Positions 60,983 through 64,000 of a stretch of 64,000 nt of DNA are shown one piece after another; positions within the stretch are counted from its first letter, which is position 1, and each line of letters starts with the position of its first letter. Origin of the DNA: Maritalea sp049801075 (lineage in GTDB: Bacteria > Pseudomonadota > Alphaproteobacteria > Rhizobiales > Devosiaceae); contig NZ_JBNAGG010000005.1 in assembly GCF_049801075.1 (NCBI RefSeq), positions 62,001-126,000 of the forward strand. The letters run 5' to 3'. A program made the position numbers and the translations under genes. The notes beneath the pieces were generated by a model. It was not told the origin of the DNA. It ran no database searches and worked only from the letters and a program-made list of their open reading frames with translations.

Positions 60983-61405
60983 TTAATCAGCGGTTTTAAT
61001 TTCAATCCGTCGCGCAACTTTTTCAATGTTGGGGCGCACAAGAGAGATGTTCAAAAGCCCATCTTTCAGTGCGGCGCCTTCCACGCGCATGCCATCGGCC
61101 AACAAAAAGCTGCGTTGGAACTGGCGTGCTGCGATGCCACGGTGCAAAAACTCGCGATTGGGGTCATCTTGCTGACGCCCACGAATGAGGAGTTGGTTGT
61201 CCTCAAGCGTAATTTCTAACTCTTCTTCAGTGAAGCCAGCTACCGCCACTGAAATGTGGAACAGCTCAGCACCATCTTCGTTTGAAACGCGCTCGATATT
61301 ATAAGGAGGATACCCATCCGCCGCTTTGGCCAGCCGATCAAGGCGTTGCTCAATTTCTTCAAATCCGAGCAAAAAGGGCGATGAGAAAAAAGACATTCTG
61401 GACAT
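60983..61405 (-). CDS. hsp20: Small heat-shock protein (Hsp20 family)
   Basis: 140 residues from ATG 61405 (AAAGGAT upstream). The alpha-crystallin domain spans about 35-130 (YPPYNIERVSNEDGAELFHI, LEDNQLLIRGRQQDDPN) with an I-x-I-like tail (RIEIK). It holds unfolded proteins during stress. The longer frame to 61537 has no ribosome site. Confidence 0.94.
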   Translation of the reverse strand: MSRMSFFSSPFLLGFEEIEQRLDRLAKAADGYPPYNIERVSNEDGAELFHISVAVAGFTEEELEITLEDNQLLIRGRQQDDPNREFLHRGIAARQFQRSFLLADGMRVEGAALKDGLLNISLVRPNIEKVARRIEIKTAD

Positions 61406-61630
61406 GATAATCCTTTCAACCACAGGCCGACTTGCGCACCCGCATCTGTTCTGTTCAAGCAACAATGACCATATGGCCCAAACAGGCACCGCATGGCCGC
61501 TTGATTGAAATATGGGCATAGCCATTGTCGAATTCAAGAGTTGAGCGCGATTAGGGCGAACCGCTTGACGCTATGATGCGTATCATCACAAGATTTACTC
61601 AGCCCAACCCGCCTGAAAGGCAGCTAATCT

Positions 61631-62497
61631 ATGTCTGGTCCCTTTATCTCAATTGTGATGCCTGCATTCCGGTGCCGCGACACGATTGCCGAAAGTGTGC
61701 AAAGCGCGATCAAACAAACTTATGCGCGTTGGGAATTGGTGATCAGCATTGATGATGGTGAAGATTATGAACTGCTCTTGGCTGACGCAGGCCTTAAAGA
61801 TCAACGCATTCGATTTACCCACACTGGCGGCGTAGGCACCGGTTCGTCAAATGCCCGAAATGTAGGTGTTGCGGCTGCCCAATCAGATTTTATCGCTGTG
61901 CTTGATGCAGATGATCTGTTTATTTCAGAAAAACTTGAACTCATTGCACCGTTGCTTGCAACACATCCGCTTATCTCCACAGGATTGCAAATAACAGATG
62001 CAAACCTTGCGCCCCTAAGACAAGTGGGCACAAAGGGCGCGCAACGCGAACTTGGGGCAGATATCTACAAATTCATCAATATCTCAATGGACAGCATGAT
62101 CATCTATGATCGGTCGCGCTTGCCAATTGCCTATGATGTCAATCAACCCTGTCTTGTGGACATGGATTTGATTTTTAAGGCTTTCTGTCACACAGCAAAA
62201 TGCCTGCACATACCCGCGCCGCTGCATCTATATCGCAAACAGGCCGTCTCCATCAGCAATGGACCAGCCGCCGCCGACAAGTTTGCACACATAAAACGCA
62301 CGCTGCTCTCGCGTCTTGAAACCAATCATTATGATTTTGTGGATTCAGCCGCGGCCCGGAAAGGCTTTGAAACCTTTTTGCGCGCATCTTTAAAAACTGA
62401 GCTTGCATTTGCGGCGCAGAGCGCAAAATCGTCATCCTTTTTGTTCGAAGATTTGCTGGAAGCGCACCTAAAGAAAGAGCGCATTTTTGAGCGTTGA
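61631..62497 (+). CDS. Family 2 glycosyltransferase
   Basis: 288 residues. GT-A start FISIVMPAFRCRDTIAESVQ, nucleotide-sugar site FIAVLDADDLFIS (DxD) and CLVDMDLIFKAF. It transfers a sugar to a surface glycan or similar acceptor. No relation to the tandem GT92-like genes at 19-22.6 kb beyond the general fold. Stands alone. Confidence 0.85.
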   Translation: MSGPFISIVMPAFRCRDTIAESVQSAIKQTYARWELVISIDDGEDYELLLADAGLKDQRIRFTHTGGVGTGSSNARNVGVAAAQSDFIAVLDADDLFISEKLELIAPLLATHPLISTGLQITDANLAPLRQVGTKGAQRELGADIYKFINISMDSMIIYDRSRLPIAYDVNQPCLVDMDLIFKAFCHTAKCLHIPAPLHLYRKQAVSISNGPAAADKFAHIKRTLLSRLETNHYDFVDSAAARKGFETFLRASLKTELAFAAQSAKSSSFLFEDLLEAHLKKERIFER

Positions 62498-62913
62498 TGG
62501 CGACTGAACGGAAATTTGCACCAAAAAAACCGCTCAGACTGAAGAAAGTTTAAAAGCGCGAACAGGGCACTGCGATACATCGCCAAAGTATCGAATCAAA
62601 ATACTGTATATCGAAACATTTCTGCATCTCGATCTGTTTTTTACTCAGCGCTTGGCGTTAAAATGGTCTCATTTATCAGCGACATAGCAACAATTTACCG
62701 CCCTGAAGGGTCCATTGTTCTAAAATCCCATCGAATCAAGACTAAGTTTTTGATTATCCAGTCAAGATTCAGACAAGAATTTACAAAAAGTAAGGCTCGT
62801 CTGACAATTTTGGCGAAATTTTTTTGATTTGCTGTTGCAACGGAAAGCAAAAGCGTCTTTTCTCTCGGGTGCATGCACTAACTGCATGCAATGATATTGG
62901 AGGGAACATTATC
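62498..62913. promoter_or_regulatory. Long upstream region of the peptide-binding protein gene
   Basis: 416 bases, A+T-rich. Near its end TGCATGCA occurs twice (62870-62877 and 62883-62890) around CTAAC, each self-complementary, forming an inverted and direct repeat 24 bases before the start codon; possible operator or leader hairpin. The ribosome site is GGAGGG at 62899-62904. No gene seen. Confidence 0.45.
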
Positions 62914-64000
62914 ATGAAAAAATTCGGAAAGTTGCTAGCAGCAACAGCCCTTATGGGGTTGATGGCTGGTAGCGCTTACGCAAAAACACTAGTATACTGC
63001 TCTGAGGGTTCACCAGAAGGTTTTGACGTTGCACCATATACTGCTGGTACAACATTTGATGCGTCTTCTAAGCCGCTTTACAACCGTTTGGTTGAATTTA
63101 AGCGTGGCACATCTCAAGTTCAGCCTGGTTTGGCTGAAAGCTGGGAAGTGTCTGAAGATGGTCTTGAGTACACTTTCAACCTGCGTAAGGGCGTGAAGTT
63201 CCATACTACGAGCTTCTTTACACCTACACGTGATTTCAACGCAGACGACGTGTTGTTCTCATTCAACCGTCAGCGTTTGGCTGATCACCCATGGTACGAA
63301 TATGTGCCTGGCATTTCATGGGAATACTTTAACGGTATGTCCATGCCAGACCTGATCAAAGACATTGAAAAAGTTGACGATTACACCGTTAAGTTCGTGT
63401 TGAACCGTCCTGAAGCGCCAATGATCGCTAACCTTGCAATGGACTTTGCTTCAATCGTATCTGCAGAATATGCTGACCAGCTTAAAGAAGCAGGCACTGA
63501 AGAGTTGTTGAACCAAGAGCCAGTTGGCACGGGTCCATTTAGCTTTGTTGCTTACCAAAAAGACGCTGTGATCCGCTATGCTGCGCACCCTGATTATTGG
63601 GATGGCAAACAGCCTATCGACGATCTTGTGTTCGCGATTACAACAGACGCTGCTGTTCGCGCTCAAAAGCTGAAAGCTGGCGAGTGTCACGTGGCACCAT
63701 ATCCAAACCCAGCTGACATTGAAGGCCTTGCCGCTGACGAAAACCTCGTCATGATGGAACAAGAAGGCTTGAACGTTGGCTATTTGGCTTACAACACGCA
63801 AGTTGCTCCATTTGACAATGCAAAAGTTCGTAAAGCATTGAACATGGCGATCAACAAGCAAGCTATCTTGGACGCTGTGTTCCAAGGTGCTGGCTCTGCT
63901 GCCAAAAACCCAATTCCACCTACCATGTGGTCATACAATAACGCCATCGAAGATGACGCGTTTGATCCTGAAGCTGCAAAAGCAATGCTTGAAGCTGAAG
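62914..64000 (+). CDS. dppA: Peptide ABC transporter substrate-binding protein (DppA-like), 5' part
   Basis: The first 362 residues; the gene runs off the right edge. Signal peptide KKFGKLLAATALMGLMAGSAYA. The family 5 solute-binding layout is clear: LAESWEVSEDGLEYTFNLRKGVKFH-type block, FNADDVLFSFNRQR, PVGTGPFSFVAYQKD and VRKALNMAINKQAI. It resembles dipeptide/haem-binding DppA. A+T-leaning, highly biased codon use suggests strong expression. Transporter genes dppBCDF would be expected beyond the edge. Confidence 0.9.
   Translation, partial: MKKFGKLLAATALMGLMAGSAYAKTLVYCSEGSPEGFDVAPYTAGTTFDASSKPLYNRLVEFKRGTSQVQPGLAESWEVSEDGLEYTFNLRKGVKFHTTSFFTPTRDFNADDVLFSFNRQRLADHPWYEYVPGISWEYFNGMSMPDLIKDIEKVDDYTVKFVLNRPEAPMIANLAMDFASIVSAEYADQLKEAGTEELLNQEPVGTGPFSFVAYQKDAVIRYAAHPDYWDGKQPIDDLVFAITTDAAVRAQKLKAGECHVAPYPNPADIEGLAADENLVMMEQEGLNVGYLAYNTQVAPFDNAKVRKALNMAINKQAILDAVFQGAGSAAKNPIPPTMWSYNNAIEDDAFDPEAAKAMLEAE

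Noticed and set aside
62870..62890. TGCATGCA pair as part of a CRISPR array
   Set aside because: Only two 8-base units with a 5-base spacer; no further repeats and no cas genes in the window.

Overview
The window looks like chromosome of an alphaproteobacterium of the order Hyphomicrobiales (Rhizobiales), with base composition near one half G+C and probably from a saline or marine habitat. The grounds are gene order and content. Conserved blocks include rnd-lptC-lptA-lptB-...-rpoN-...-hpf-ptsN-DUF1150-hsp20 and infC-...-rpmI-rplT-pheS-...-pheT. MbfA, an NDUFA9-like protein near uppP, and a set of ectoine catabolism genes fit the same group. This placement is inference from content, not from a phylogeny. 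No CRISPR array, transposase, integrase or rRNA gene was seen. There is one tRNA gene, tRNA-Leu(CAG).

Layout. 1-2314: the end of an alternative polyamine pathway (carboxy(nor)spermidine dehydrogenase, decarboxylase NspC, agmatinase-like SpeB). 2315-3874: palindromic intergenic repeats, then an Xre/ParS-type antitoxin and a RES-domain toxin. 3902-18946: mixed housekeeping and envelope genes (DUF2267, lepA, cytochrome c', extensin-like protein, MbfA, hydrolase, glycerophosphodiesterase, a TetR gene with paired operators, LytTR regulator, trhO, aldo/keto reductase, a secreted HExxH protein, acetyltransferase, class I fumarase). 19040-30112 (minus strand): infC, rpmI, rplT, pheS and pheT. Their order is broken by a membrane LuxR-DUF4199-VOC group and by an exonuclease-ASCH fusion between pheS and pheT, and extended by three tandem paralogous glycosyltransferases after pheT. 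30252-37092: hydrolase, queG, two glutathione transferases, uppP, MarR, NDUFA9-like protein and the tRNA.

37208-51694 is a metabolic island. A tripartite tricarboxylate transporter (tctC-tctB-tctA) lies beside an ectoine/hydroxyectoine catabolic locus made of two divergent arms. The minus arm is eutB, a flavin reductase, eutC, asnC/doeX, doeC, a second quinone/flavin reductase and doeD. The plus arm is doeA, an M20-type deacetylase in the doeB position, an FCD-type GntR regulator and a leucine dehydrogenase-family enzyme. Expected flow is ectoine -> N-acetyl-diaminobutyrate (DoeA) -> diaminobutyrate (deacetylase) -> aspartate semialdehyde (DoeD) -> aspartate (DoeC), with EutB/EutC for hydroxyectoine.

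51743-61405 carries mscL and the LPS-export/sigma-54/nitrogen-PTS block. The most striking element of the window is here. Between lptB and rpoN sits a retron-like unit: a 431-residue reverse transcriptase with YADD and VTG motifs. It is preceded by a roughly 147-nt structured region whose ends form an a1/a2 inverted repeat enclosing msr-like and msd-like hairpins. No separate effector gene is next to it, and the RT has an N-terminal extension of about 145 residues, so the unit may be a self-contained and little-described retron type. The window ends with a family 2 glycosyltransferase and the start of a DppA-like peptide-binding protein.
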